Origin: Dichotomocladium elegans | Taxonomy: Eukaryota; Mucoromycota; Mucoromycetes; Mucorales; Lichtheimiaceae | Assembly (NCBI GenBank): GCA_025716815.1 | Contig: JAIXMN010000010.1 | Coordinates: forward strand, 930,001 to 994,000 | Reading direction: 5' to 3' | Length of the DNA: 64,000 nucleotides | Shown here: piece by piece, positions 53,868 to 64,000 of the stretch | Layout of the letters: each line of letters begins with the position of its first letter | Position numbering within the stretch: the first letter of the stretch is position 1 | Notes under the pieces: generated by a model | What the model was told of the DNA's origin: nothing | Databases searched by the model: none | What the model saw: only the letters and a program-made list of their open reading frames with translations | Made by a program: the position numbers and the translations under genes

Positions 53868-55789
53868 CTAACAAAACGACCAGATCTTCACTTGAACCCC
53901 CTTCGGGGAGGTAAAAATGGTATCGTTGGTATCACTACCGCAGCAACGCCGATCACCACAAAGAGCTGCCACAATCTTATCGCTATCAAACTGAAGCCAC
54001 CGCATGTCGCGATACGGGATATCTACGGATGTGGTTGCTGCTGCGGATGCCGACGCCATGGCTGCTAGTGAATTAGAAGACATTACTGGTGGTTCAGTTT
54101 TGGAAAAATTGTCAATAGCGACAAGATATTCGCTGCCGCCAAAGTGATGCCGCGGGGGTCTGTAGACGTTACTATGATAATCCGCCGTTTCGTCATAACG
54201 AAATCGTGGCTTCCCATTTTGCGCGAGATCCCACACCTTGAGACCATATCGATCGCCGCTTACTAGCCTGCCGACTGACGTATTTAGGGCAAGGGCATGT
54301 ACTTTCGATGTATGGCCATATAGGGTCTGGATAAAGTTGAGCTCCAGCTTTTCTTTAGAGCGGACTACACAGTACTGCTTGATTGTGTTGTTCGCATGGG
54401 CCGTCATAAGATATGGTTCCGAATACACGAGTGCAGTCATAGGTTCTAGTGATTCAGGGCGTGAGTGAGCTGTAAAGAACATATCACTCTCGCTGACGGC
54501 AGAGCAATGTCTGGAAGAGATTATAGCCTTGGAAGAAAAAACGATTTCCTTAAATGCAAAACAGGGGAAGTATTAGAAGAAAATGCACCGGTCAACTGCT
54601 ATCCTTTATATTCCTACCTGTATACCCGCGGAATATCCATTCAACCCGACAGGCATACCAAAGCATGCCATAGCGCGCCATCGACCAGATTCGTACGGGC
54701 ACTGATCCAATTCTACGACGATCGGACTCCACCGGATAGGACTTTGTAACTCATAGATGAGCCGAGGCGACGGATCGATATGGTATGCTGAGAGTTTCAT
54801 ACCCTTCGTACATGTCAAGACCACCGGGAACGATAACCCAATCGCCTCAACAGCTGTAGATGAAGAAGAATGATTGCTTTCATGGCAAGACATCACAGGA
54901 GAATGTATAACAAGTTCAGTAGCTTCAAAAGCGGGTAAAGCAGTGTCAAAAGCCCATAAAGTGAATCCACCGTTATCGTATCCAGCAGCAAGGCGATAGT
55001 GATGACAGCGATCGGGATCTGTTTCCAGTTTTAAGCAAGTGATAATGCGGCCATCGTTTGTGTTACTGTGCAGACGGCCGAAGAGCAGAGGCCGTGTACC
55101 ACTTTTGCCTATTCGATAAACGTCAACTCGAGCCTTGGTCACTGAAGCTAGGCACAGGATATCTCGGTGAAATTGTGCTAATGCCTTCTCATTATCCTGA
55201 TGATGATCTTGTTCGAATAAACGCTCCTCATGAAGCTCAAGCTGGGTTAGAGTACAATTTCCTTTTCGAAAAATAATGTTAGAGTCTGCAGGAGCTTTCT
55301 AACCGACTATTACCAATGCGCCAATTATGATTGATGCGGTAAAGTGATTTCCAATAGGACGGTCGAACTTCTTTACTCGACGAACCACAATTTCCCCACC
55401 ATTGAGATCGTGGTGCTGGCAAGGTCGTCCGCATAGTCCGAAATCGATTGAGGAACAATGGCTTCCACAGCTTAAAAAGGATTAAAGGAATCAAATCAGT
55501 AACACTTTGACATCAGTTATCCAAGCAGCCACGGCTTTACCATTTCATCATTACTTAATCGAAGCCATTTCGTATTCACTTTGGTACATCGTATAAGATC
55601 CGCAGCAGTCAGGAAGCTAAAGATATGTAGCACCAATTCATCCGATAATAGTCCAGCCGTAAAGTTGATTCGTTTGCGGACACTGGCGTTCGTCAAAGTC
55701 GGATGCTGCTGCTGCCGTCGCCTATATTTTATCATAGATTCCTGCTGCTGAAGGCCGTTATCGTCAGAAGTATCTCTTGCACGTTTCAT
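53868..55789 (-). CDS. F-box/WD40-repeat protein
   Basis: Minus-strand gene from the ATG at 55789 (MKRARDTSDDNGLQQQESMI). The N-terminus has a basic stretch, then a clear F-box: GLLSDELVLHIFSFLTAADL and IRCTKVNTKWLRLSNDEM, continuing after an intron with LWKPLFLNRF. Next comes WWGNCGSSSKEVRPSYWKSL, then a beta-propeller: ITCLKLETD, YRLAAGYDNGGFTLWAFD, LMTAHANNTIKQYCVV, LYGHTSKVHALALNTSVGRL then VSGDRYGLKVWDL, and SFC at the end. F-box proteins of this layout are substrate receptors of SCF ubiquitin ligases, with the propeller binding substrate. Target unknown. It is adjacent to the bZIP gene on the same strand, with no sign of shared function. Confidence 0.83.
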
Positions 55790-56268
55790 ATATGAACAGA
55801 GCGGGTGGTAGTTAAAGATAGGAGTGAAGAAAAAGACCAGAGCGAAAAAAACCCAGATCATCAATTGTGAAACATGGGATTTGTTTGCTGATCGCCCGGT
55901 CGCTTCCCCAATAGATAAAGGAGACGGGTCGGACAAGGCCAATCCCACTTCGATGCAGGAAAAGTCTCTTTAAAAACGTTATTGAGACGTAGTACGACAA
56001 TTCTCTTCATATTCATTTTCAACATATACAACGCTGCTGAATTCCATGTTAAGAAACAGTAATTTTTGCTACAAGTCCTCGGATGCTTGGACTTGGGTAC
56101 CATTATATCACGCATCTAGTAAGATGCCGGAAGATACATTGCCTTCCAAAAATGAAGTCGCGGCTGTAGCAGTTCTGAAGTCCCGGGATCACAAAAATAA
56201 CAAGTCGAGTTTTGCCCAGATGTCTTTATGCGGGACGACAAAGCAAATGTCGCATACGTTAGAAATCT
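55790..56268. other. Upstream of the F-box gene, unassigned
   Basis: F-box gene promoter and some plus-strand open sequence (from about 56123, MPEDTLPSKNEVAAVAVLKS) that reaches the decayed copy starting at 56269. It may be part of the same former gene. Confidence 0.3.
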
Positions 56269-56995
56269 CTTTTTTACAAAGATAGGCAAGGCCTAGTCGT
56301 TGGAGAGGAAATGTATTCTCTTTAATACATTAATCATCGCACGGAATATCGGCGTACGTAGCCAGTATTGGGGGATTAACCTTGACCTTATTGCTACTCA
56401 TAGTCCCAAGCAAAATGATACAGAGATTCCCCCCCCAACATGCAAAACAATGCTTCCTCCTCTGTTCTACAAAGGTTTCTATTGTTTTTAAATCGTAAAA
56501 AGGAATTCTGTTTTGTTCGCCTGCTTCTCAGGGTGTGGATACGCTTGTTTTCGCCAAGGCAACCAATTACATCCGGCTAGCAGGGATTTGGGCAATGGTT
56601 TTCTTTACCAACTTCATCCTTCTTCTCTCGTGTTCCTTGAACGGTATACAACCCTATCATACCGACTTGTTCCATTCTGCAATCTTCTAGTATTTCAAAC
56701 CGCTGTAGATTGTAATGGTATCAACCTAACCCAAGTGCCACAGGAGGGAAAATATGGTGGGTGGGACCATGATTTGGCTGCTCCCGCGCAGGTCTCCCAT
56801 CATGACTTCGTCGAGGTACTGTTGTCTTCAGCCGCTTCCTCCGTTGCTTCTCCTGATGCTTCTGCTGTTGGTGTTGCCGTTGGTCCGTCTTTGTTTCTCC
56901 TCGTTCCTTCCTCCGGTTGTTCCGCCGTTGCATCCGATGTCAATGCTCAGCATCCCCGGGATTCTTTCCTGCCTATCTCGGAATGGCAGACCTAG
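56269..56995 (+). pseudogene. Decayed copy A of an unknown gene, with open Ser/Ala-rich downstream part
   Basis: The first 150 bases match a second sequence at 60183-60372: both have a T-rich start, GGCAAGGCC, the peptide GEEMYSL and then a DL-[IV]-ATH peptide (here NLDLIATHSP). In this copy about 40 bases are missing before GEEMYSL and a stop (TAA) follows it directly. From 56510 the plus strand stays open to a stop at 56995 (GKYGGWDHDLAAPAQVSHHD, then Ser/Ala/Val-rich, ending LPISEWQT). That long open part could be a separate gene of unknown type. No known family is recognised, and I cannot say whether it is a mobile element. Confidence 0.4.
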
Positions 56996-57274
56996 CTGTT
57001 TTCGGAATAAGTTAAAGAGTAAGAAGGAGGGCTGATGATTTCTGTTGACTAATGGATATCATTATCCATACGACAAATTTATGGGGCATTCAATACATTC
57101 CTTGCGACATTTATTTTACTTTCTATGCGTCTCTGCGAAATTATTTTTAGAAACATTTGCAGCGAATGTTCAAAGGTTAATTTTACACGAGCTGCTTAAA
57201 ATTTTTGTCGACGCCTCTTTTTTTATTATTATTTCAGATATTTCCCGGTCGTCAACAACTCTTCCTACCAGCAA
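56996..57274. other. PUS7 upstream region
   Basis: AT-rich 280 bases with no supported gene; must contain the PUS7 promoter. Confidence 0.35.
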
Positions 57275-59960
57275 ATGGGAAACATTCTATCAAAAAGCAA
57301 AGAGGGCGCTGCTCCTGCTCTAGGAAAAAGACGAGCTAGCGATGTTGAACACGATATCTCTTTGCAAAAGCGTGCCCGTGTGGACCGTGGTGAGGCGGAT
57401 GCCGGCATCACAGCGTTTGTTAATCCCTCAATTACCGGATTCCGTGGGATCATTAAATACCGGTAAACGGCATAGAAACACGTGCTTTAATGCTATACGA
57501 TCCTGACTGTTTTTTCCCTTGCTATCTGGATATATGGATCACAGAATTGAGGATTTCTTGGTCCACGAGGTTGACTTGGATAACAACGTCGTCCGGCTGA
57601 CGAGTATGGACAGCAAAGTCATAGAAAAAAAAGTATATCTTACCACACAAAGGGGTAATATCGCAGTCGGTACTCATATAAACCTTCTTGAAAAGAGAGA
57701 AGCGATCCGAGCGGGTATCAATCCGCTATCAGCATCTGAGTTCGATGAACACATAGTCAACCTTTTTGACCAAACGTTTGCCACTCAATTACGCCAATTA
57801 CTTGAAGACAGCAGTGAGAATAACACGGACGTGTTGACAATTGATGTAATTCGATATATACTATCTTGTGAAATGAGGGGAGTAGCTGAATTCCCGGATT
57901 GAATTTTAGACAACGAAGGAGCAACGGTTTGCATTCTATGATGTGTGGGACCGATACTTAATGAATGAGAAGAAGCCACTGGTATCTGCACAGGACGGCA
58001 AGGTGACAATTAAATGGCATAAGGGCGATAGCCATCGCAGTATGTATCCAACACCGAGAAAAGGGTTTATACGATAACAGTTGATCTGATTGGTGTGAGG
58101 ATAGTTCATAAGCCGTTTGTTGACTACGCTGCACTCGGAGGGGAGTACCTCCAATTTCATGTTTATAAACAAGGTGTAGATACTATCAAGACGGTCTCGT
58201 TAATCGCACAGCACGCTGGCCTGAAGCAAAATAAGATTGGTTTTGCTGGGACAAAGGATGCAAGAGGTATTACTGTGCAGGCTATGACGACTCACAAAAC
58301 TCCAGTGGAAGACCTTCTGCGTGCCCAGGAGATCCTCAAGGATTACAACATATATATCGGTGATTTTGAGTATGACCTTATATCTTACTTCTACTTTCTG
58401 ATGCTATCGAATAGTAATGTAAACTTATATGGGCTTCTAGTTACGTTTCCAATGGACTTACGTTAGGCGACTTGAAGGGAAATCGGTTCACTCTCATTTT
58501 ACGGTAAATGTGGGGGTGGGGTGGGGGTGGGAAAGGAGGACAAAACGGGCGTATATGCAAAACGAAGTTATGAATCATTTATAACATAATCGGTTCGTAG
58601 CGATGTTTCAGGCGCGAACATAGAACAAATGGAGGAGTCACTTGAGTCACTGAAGGCTAATGGATTTATCAACTACTTCGGAATGCAACGATTTGGTACA
58701 AGTTCGATTATGACCCATGAGGTCGGTCGGGAACTGATAAAGAAGAACTATGAAGGAGCGTGCGACTTGGTTCTAAAGCCTCGTCCTGGAGGTAAAACCA
58801 GCTGGTTTAATGGATGCTGTACGATAGGCAACTAAAGACAACTACCATAAAATAAGACAGAGCCGATTTTGCCGAGGCCCGTCAAAAATGGCAAATGACA
58901 AAAGATCCATCACTTGTTCAATTTCCTCGGCATGCGCATGCAGAACGGTCGATGCTTCGGTCATACCAACGATTCCCAGACGACCACCGTAAAGCTGTCT
59001 TATCAGTAAGTGTGTTGATATACTTTTTACGCGTCGCCTTCGATTTAACGTTGATATGCAATCCCCTTATAAAGCTCCCACGTAACATGCTGAACATGTA
59101 CTTGCATGCTTATCAATCATATGTGTGGAATCTGGTAGTATCTGAGCGCATTAAACGCTTTGGTTGTCAAAAGCCGCTTGCGGGCGAAATCGTTCTGGTG
59201 GCCGGTGAGAGCAAAAAACCGGGGAATAAGAAAAACACGGCCGGTCGCAGAGATCCTACCGAGGCAAGTCAAAGGATGGAAACAACTATTGAACCACAAC
59301 CGTCCATGCTCATGCGTATTCTGCCTTTTCCCTTCAGCGCAAAATCCCGAAAGTTCTTGAAGAACATGAGCTGGATCAATACTCTATTGACGATATAGTC
59401 TATCCACTGCCGGGACATCGCACCGTCTATCCAGCCAATGAGATGGGTGATTTGTACAAAGAAATTCTTGGTTAGTGAGGATGGGATAGATGAATGAATG
59501 GTACGCTGATACACTGATCCCATGGTCGCAATTAGAAAAAGAGGGTGTAGTATTTAACCAATCAGAAAAGTTCATGAAGTAAGCTAGGTGGTAACGGTTT
59601 ATATGCGATATTCACCTGTTATTACTATAGGGACTTGTCTGGTGATTATCGGCCTATGCTTGCAAAAGCAGGGGACTTGGAATGGGAATTTCTTCGATAT
59701 GATGATCCCGTTGTTCCTTTGTGCTTAACAGATTTGGACCGCATTGAAAAGAAGACAGAGCCTGTCAGCGTACCAGGTAAGGAAGGATGGAGGCGGTATG
59801 ACAATATTCAGACTGATGTCGAGATATAGACGGCAAACATCTTGGGTTGCGATTGGAATTTACGTTGGGTTCTAGCCAATATGCGACTATGGCCCTCCGT
59901 GAGCTATTAAGACAAGATACATCATCTCAATTCCAAGCGCAATACGTGCATACGGAATGA
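57275..59960 (+). CDS. PUS7: Multisubstrate tRNA pseudouridine synthase Pus7 (TruD family)
   Basis: Multi-exon gene from the ATG at 57275 (MGNILSKSKEGAAPALGKRR) to the stop at 59960. After a basic, disordered N-terminus, FRGIIKY is joined across an intron to RIEDFLVHEVDLDNNVVRL (acceptor before 57544), matching the TruD start. The catalytic block is intact: TVSLIAQHAGLKQNKIGFAG then TKDARGITVQ, with the TKD aspartate. Then YVSNGLTLGDLKGNRFTLIL, NGFINYFGMQRFGTSSI, MLNMYLHAYQSYVWN, PANEMGDLY and KHLGLRLEFTLGSSQYATMA. Pus7 converts uridine to pseudouridine at U13 and U35 of tRNAs, in U2 snRNA and in mRNAs. Two G-rich stretches lie in the intron near 58509-58530. Several introns are around 50-100 bp. 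The family length (about 650-700) agrees. Confidence 0.92.
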
Positions 59961-60182
59961 ATAGACGTACTTTTTCATATCGGCCGTGGAGGAGAAGAAG
60001 ATGCTTCTTTTTATTAGTGAAACACCCAATGGGAGATTGCCATTCCCCGGTAACCCTGCGTTGTCGTGTTATGTATACTATATTTTCAAAATATAAGCAA
60101 TGTCGCATAAAGGGGTAAAGGTAAAGACGTTTTTTGCCCTTTTTTCCTTAGCTATTTTACATTCTGAAATGAGCAATTATTC
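59961..60182. other. PUS7 3' sequence
   Basis: Untranslated downstream sequence; no separate feature is seen. Confidence 0.35.
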
Positions 60183-60372
60183 CTTTTTTTTTTACGATGG
60201 GCAAGGCCATGTTGTTGACAAGCGTGGCAGTCCTGAACCTATGGACTATGTCGCTGGTGAGGAAATGTACTCTCTTCAATCCGTTTTTTTCCCCACACAG
60301 AGTATCTGCGCAGTGTATCTTGCAGGGGTGACTTTGACCTTGTTGCTACGCATATCCCCGAAGGAAAGGATT
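60183..60372 (+). pseudogene. Copy B of the unknown sequence flanking PUS7
   Basis: Homologous to 56269-56420. Here the peptide is longer: FFYDGQGHVVDKRGSPEPMD, then YVAGEEMYSL, and after a frame change EYLRSVSCRGDFDLVATHIP followed by EGKDS and a stop. The two parts are in different frames; an intron (AG at 60300 is plausible) or a frameshift would join them. The family is unknown. Confidence 0.42.
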
Positions 60373-62880
60373 CGTGAAAGAAGCAGACTTCAAGCGCAGT
60401 TATGTACACAATGTACCCTGACAAAGATAATGTCTATGTTCGCGCAGCACAGCAATGGGCATAACAGTATGAAAGGACCCTGACAGCAAATTTAAGAAAT
60501 GGACCTTCAGTGAAGCACAAGACTGTGGCAATAATATTTAATATAAAAGATCGCTGCCGCCATCGAGTACTCGGTGATATAGGTGCTGCCTGTCGAAGCC
60601 TTCTTGGAGCAACGACCCTCCGGAATCTTTCTTGCACTTGACCTGAAACACGCAGACCGCGAAAGATATGTACAAAATTGAGGCGAGCGGGATGTTCTCG
60701 GATCCACATCTGACGTACTGGGCCGTCGTCTCCGGTGCGCAGTATGTAATTTTCGTTAGGCCTTTGAAATGAATGAATATCATACCTCCTCACAAGACCC
60801 ATGGCAAAGGACACGGGGTCGCTGTTTCTCATTGCGGCAGGATGGATAGCACTCGCTGAGGTTTAAATTCGTCAATTAGGTATACCTCGAATCCCATGCT
60901 TCCGCAAAAGTTCCCTGAAGCATTGTCACGTATGGGTTCATGGAATTGAGCCATACGAGCTGACCAGTTCCCCGAAAATGAAGACTGCGGTGTTTCCAGA
61001 CTTTTCCTTCAAGTCTTGGACATTTTAACAACAGCGAGTTGTTTGTTAAAATAAGAATTGGAGCACGTGGACCTTACACGGACAAAACGACGCAAGTCAT
61101 CCAGCGCCAGGGTTGCGGCTTTGCTTCCTCAGGCGGGCGATGCTCCGCAAATTGCATCTTCAGGCTGTTGCACCTTGCGCAGTTTGCTTCAAGGGACGGA
61201 ACCTTTTGTTCTTGCGTGCCTTGTCCTGCTGGGATTGGGTATACCGGAACTGTCGGGGCGCGATACTTGTTGCTTCCTCGTGCACGCAGTTCATAAGATC
61301 TCGTCGGCCTGGATTTACGGACGCATATCGACCTGATATTTCTTCATGACCCGCCCGGCTCATGCTTGTGGTGTAAAAGATAAGCTCCTTGGTTGTCTTT
61401 AGAGGCATCGCGGTTGACGGTCAATGATGCTCTCGACCTTTTAAATACAGTAATGCAGACGCCATCTGCCACGGAATATGAGATTGCCTTCTTTCTGGGG
61501 CCTGAAAGCTTTGAAGTCCAAGTCAACTACCGCATACCAATAGTCCCAGTTGATGAGTTCGTCACCATTGTTCCAAGATCGTTGCAGAACGTTTTGGCAA
61601 AGTATTTTGCAGGCAATTCGAGAAACAAGCAAGCGAGCTGGTAACAGGCTCTCATATAGATATTATCTTTTTGAAATCTTTAACATTTAGGATAACAGTT
61701 GAGGACCGGCAATAAGACCTGCAAAGCTTCCATAAAAAACATCCGGTTGCTGCCTGATGAGATCCGTGTTAATCTCTGGATTACTAATTGCCAACTTGAA
61801 GCGCCTGGCAGGCTCGATCACGGTTTCCAGAATACGGGCGCTTATTTTTTCGGTGCTCAAGCCCTGATCGAACAGTTCTCTTTCTATTTTAGCCTCTTGA
61901 CTTCGAATGTCCAACACACTAGTGACGGCACGCCTGAGATACTGACCAAACGCATGTTGATATTGTTCCTTCACGCTCCATTTATCTTGCGACCTTCATA
62001 TATCGAGCACAGCTGCGCATACGGAAAAGATGGCTCATGTAATTTGCATGTTGGAGGTGTCCAGGCATGTACTCGTTGATCAGAGATCGGTGCTTGACCG
62101 GGATGGATGATCCAAGTGCGCGTCTCTCGTATTTCACTACGTAGAGAGAGCCATAATTCAGGGGGAAACAGCTGTTCAGATCGTGATGTTGTGAGCCTTG
62201 ATTGCTATGAAGTTCGTTTGGGAATATGTATTTTGAGGAGAACGCGTGCACTGTTGTAGTATGGCCAATGTCGATCACATCCAGTAACTGGTCGCCATGC
62301 TCTTCTCGCCTGTCGGTGATTTGAATATTACACTTCACCTAGAGTATCCGGTGACCGGCATCGTGAATGCGGTGAGATACTCTTAGTTGACGAAGCGCAT
62401 GAAGACATGTCTGTATCAGGATAACACAATATATTTCAGTTTCTGGTATCTAATCACTGTTAAAAGGATCTTTCTTTGAACGTGAGTTGTATGTAGCTGT
62501 AGATGTTGAAGGGTTAGAAAGTATAAGTATTTACGGACGATTTCTAATGATTGTGTTAGCAAAACTTGAAACTTTAGAAACGTTATATTTCAGGTTTTTC
62601 AAATCATATCTGTCTTCACCGCTGATGAACTTCCATAATCTGCAAGGCCAATGCTTCATTTTAGTACATCCTTTATTTTTTTGGCGAGCTTGGCAGTGTT
62701 CTGAACGCTGTTATCTAATTCATTTTCTGCACTGAAATTTTCCGCCGCAGAAATGAGAAGACCGTGTAACAAGACCTGCGTTAGATAAGTATCATTAAGT
62801 GATGAATACCATATACCAAAAGGAATATGTGATCCTTGATTTCCTATAAATAATGTTACTGTTGAGTAATCTGCTTTCTC
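60373..62880. other. Gene-poor region with broken open frames
   Basis: Several frames of 60-130 codons occur on both strands but none continues across credible splice sites. The most protein-like are minus-strand pieces near 61687-61974 (EQYQHAFGQYLRRAVTSVLD) and 61982-62340 (DVIDIGHTTTVHAFSSKYIF), and a plus-strand piece near 61400-61640 (NDALDLLNTVMQTPSATEYE). They may be remains of one or two dead genes. Confidence 0.35.
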
Positions 62881-62890
62881 ATTAACTACA

Positions 62891-63030
62891 TCCTGATCCT
62901 CTCTTCCATGGTGTTATCCGGTATGATCACTATTATACTAACTTCTTTGTTGCAATTTCACATCCCCTGTTCTTTGTAGATTAGCCAATCATACCAGTAC
63001 TAATGAGCCATGGAAGAGAGGGGATCCTGG
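62891..63030. repeat. Imperfect inverted repeat
   Basis: CTCTCTTCCATGG at 62899-62911 is exactly mirrored by CCATGGAAGAGAG at 63008-63020. Outer flanks also mirror (TCCTGATC versus GGATCCTGG), and inwards GGTATGAT at 62920-62927 mirrors ATCATACC at 62988-62995. Arms are about 40 bases with a spacer of about 60. No terminal duplication is seen. Confidence 0.65.
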
Positions 63031-64000
63031 AAACCCTCCTGCTCCTTCTTCCCCTTTTCGCTGCCGCATCTGGCCCCAGTGCAGTACTTTGATTCGGCCG
63101 CTGGTGTCTTCCCTGTCGCTGCTGGCCTCCTCCACCTCTTCCGCCCTGGTTATCGCCAGGACACCCATACTACTCTCGGAGATAATTTAAAGGGTATGGA
63201 GAAGAGGTAGTTTTTTTTTTTGTTGTCTAACAATGTTCCAATTTGTGGATCCGAAATCGTTTTATCTATTAATACGACAATTTTATACAATTCTGCACGT
63301 CATTATTTTGGGAAAATAAAGTAGACTACGACCCTATTTTTGTGCGGAAACAAACAAGTTATGGAGAATACACATCCTCATCAATACCATAGTCCAATGG
63401 CTCATGACCGCGATGTATATCAACGAAGAAATCGAAGCGCCCATTTCAAGAATGCTGAATGTGTGAGTAGAAAAGGCTGCCGTATTGTTATCGCGCTCTG
63501 TGTGTGACATCTGATTTGTCATCTTGCGCACCGATTTCATGTTGTGCCGGGGAAATGCTCCAAGTGGCCCGGCATCAAGAAAGAACTTGTGATAAACTGC
63601 AGCTTCGTTTTGTGTCATTTCGCCACCCTTTCTTCCTCTCCCGCAGTGCTTCGGGCCGCGCAGACGAGTTGAGAAAGAGCCAGCAAAGATATATTGACAA
63701 TTAAATTAGCCCATGGTGGAGCTTCTTTTTTTTTTACAGTTCGAGCATGCTTCGGGCATGTCAGCAAGCTTATACTGTCATATGTCAAATGAAGATGTCA
63801 GCCTTGGCTTGGTATTAGTGCTACACCGGAACATCGTGTGCGCCGATCATGGATGATCTCCGGAACAGAATGATGGTTCATTCTTAGAGTCCGCTCTTTT
63901 ATTTTTTTCTGTGGGTGTGGTCGAAACTGTTTTTCTCTCTCTTTTGATTCTGACTGGTCCTGATCCCATTACTTGTTGCAGTGCGTTACACACATCTGTC
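63031..64000. other. Terminal region, no supported gene
   Basis: Contains T runs (63211-63220; 63725-63735) and open frames without motifs. A gene beginning beyond the window edge cannot be excluded. Confidence 0.35.

Noticed and set aside
56510..56995. Open frame considered as an intact membrane protein gene
   Set aside because: Two alternative frames are open through the first part, and no start codon or supported first exon was found; kept within the decayed-copy feature instead.
61687..62340. Minus-strand pieces with a DIGHTTTVHAF peptide, considered as an Hsp70/actin-like ATPase
   Set aside because: No matching phosphate or adenosine motifs could be found in the neighbouring sequence, and the order of blocks does not fit.
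1..64000. tRNA, rRNA, CRISPR and intact transposon genes
   Set aside because: No B-box-like tRNA sequence, rRNA core, spaced direct-repeat array, transposase or reverse transcriptase motif was seen by eye; a covariance or profile search would be needed to be certain.

Overview
This window is nuclear DNA from a filamentous fungus. Almost every gene is broken by short introns (about 41-110 bp, GT...AG, one probable GC-AG), and the proteins are eukaryotic: YPT1/Rab1, PUS7, MRP10, an SPX-EXS phosphate protein, a DHHC acyltransferase, a GH5 exo-beta-1,3-glucanase and LysM and thaumatin-like secreted proteins. The high intron density, the roughly balanced base composition and a Mte1-type domain fused to a full helicase, as in animal ZGRF1, suggest an early-diverging lineage, most likely Mucoromycota. 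That placement is inference. I saw no rRNA, tRNA, CRISPR array, operon or intact transposon.

Layout. 0.6-6 kb: a SYG1/XPR1 phosphate-sensing/export protein (+), the rRNA-processing factor FYV7 (-) and a small membrane protein (+). 6.5-12.2 kb: one long ZGRF1-like gene (+) with all main superfamily 1 helicase motifs. 12.2-16.5 kb: four unrecognised genes or candidates. 16.6-21.2 kb: a WRAP53/TCAB1-like WD40 protein (+), a PRPP synthetase with a large insertion (-) and the mitochondrial ribosomal protein MRP10 (+), the last two divergent. 21.6-23.7 kb: an AzgA-type purine permease (-). 24-27.3 kb: two small unknown candidates and a secreted tandem beta-sandwich protein (+). 27.3-30.35 kb is 3 kb without a convincing gene.

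30.35-31.84 kb: a secreted protein with two LysM domains and a 3D-type barrel (-). 33.3-37.8 kb: an RMI2-like OB-fold gene, an NME6-type nucleoside diphosphate kinase and YPT1, all +. 38.5-41.4 kb: a phenol-hydroxylase-family flavoprotein whose FAD-binding GD motif is degenerate (+). 42.8-47.8 kb: a surface/secretion block of a thaumatin-like protein, a membrane-anchored GH5 exo-glucanase (+) and a conserved secreted protein of unknown function (-). 48.3-50 kb: a DHHC palmitoyltransferase (+). 50.8-55.8 kb: a Q/S-rich protein, a Yap-type bZIP factor and an F-box/WD40 protein, all -. 57.3-60 kb: PUS7 (+), flanked by two decayed, related sequence copies. 60-64 kb is gene-poor, with an imperfect inverted repeat near 63 kb.

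Themes. There are two homologous-recombination candidates (ZGRF1-like, RMI2-like), several RNA or ribosome factors (FYV7, WRAP53, MRP10, PUS7), nucleotide metabolism (PRPP synthetase, purine permease, NDK) and at least five secreted or cell-wall proteins. Two enzyme-family members, the PRPP synthetase and the flavoprotein, have replaced signature catalytic or cofactor segments and may be regulatory paralogues. Splice sites were chosen by eye from reading frame and motif continuity, so exon edges without a stated coordinate are approximate.
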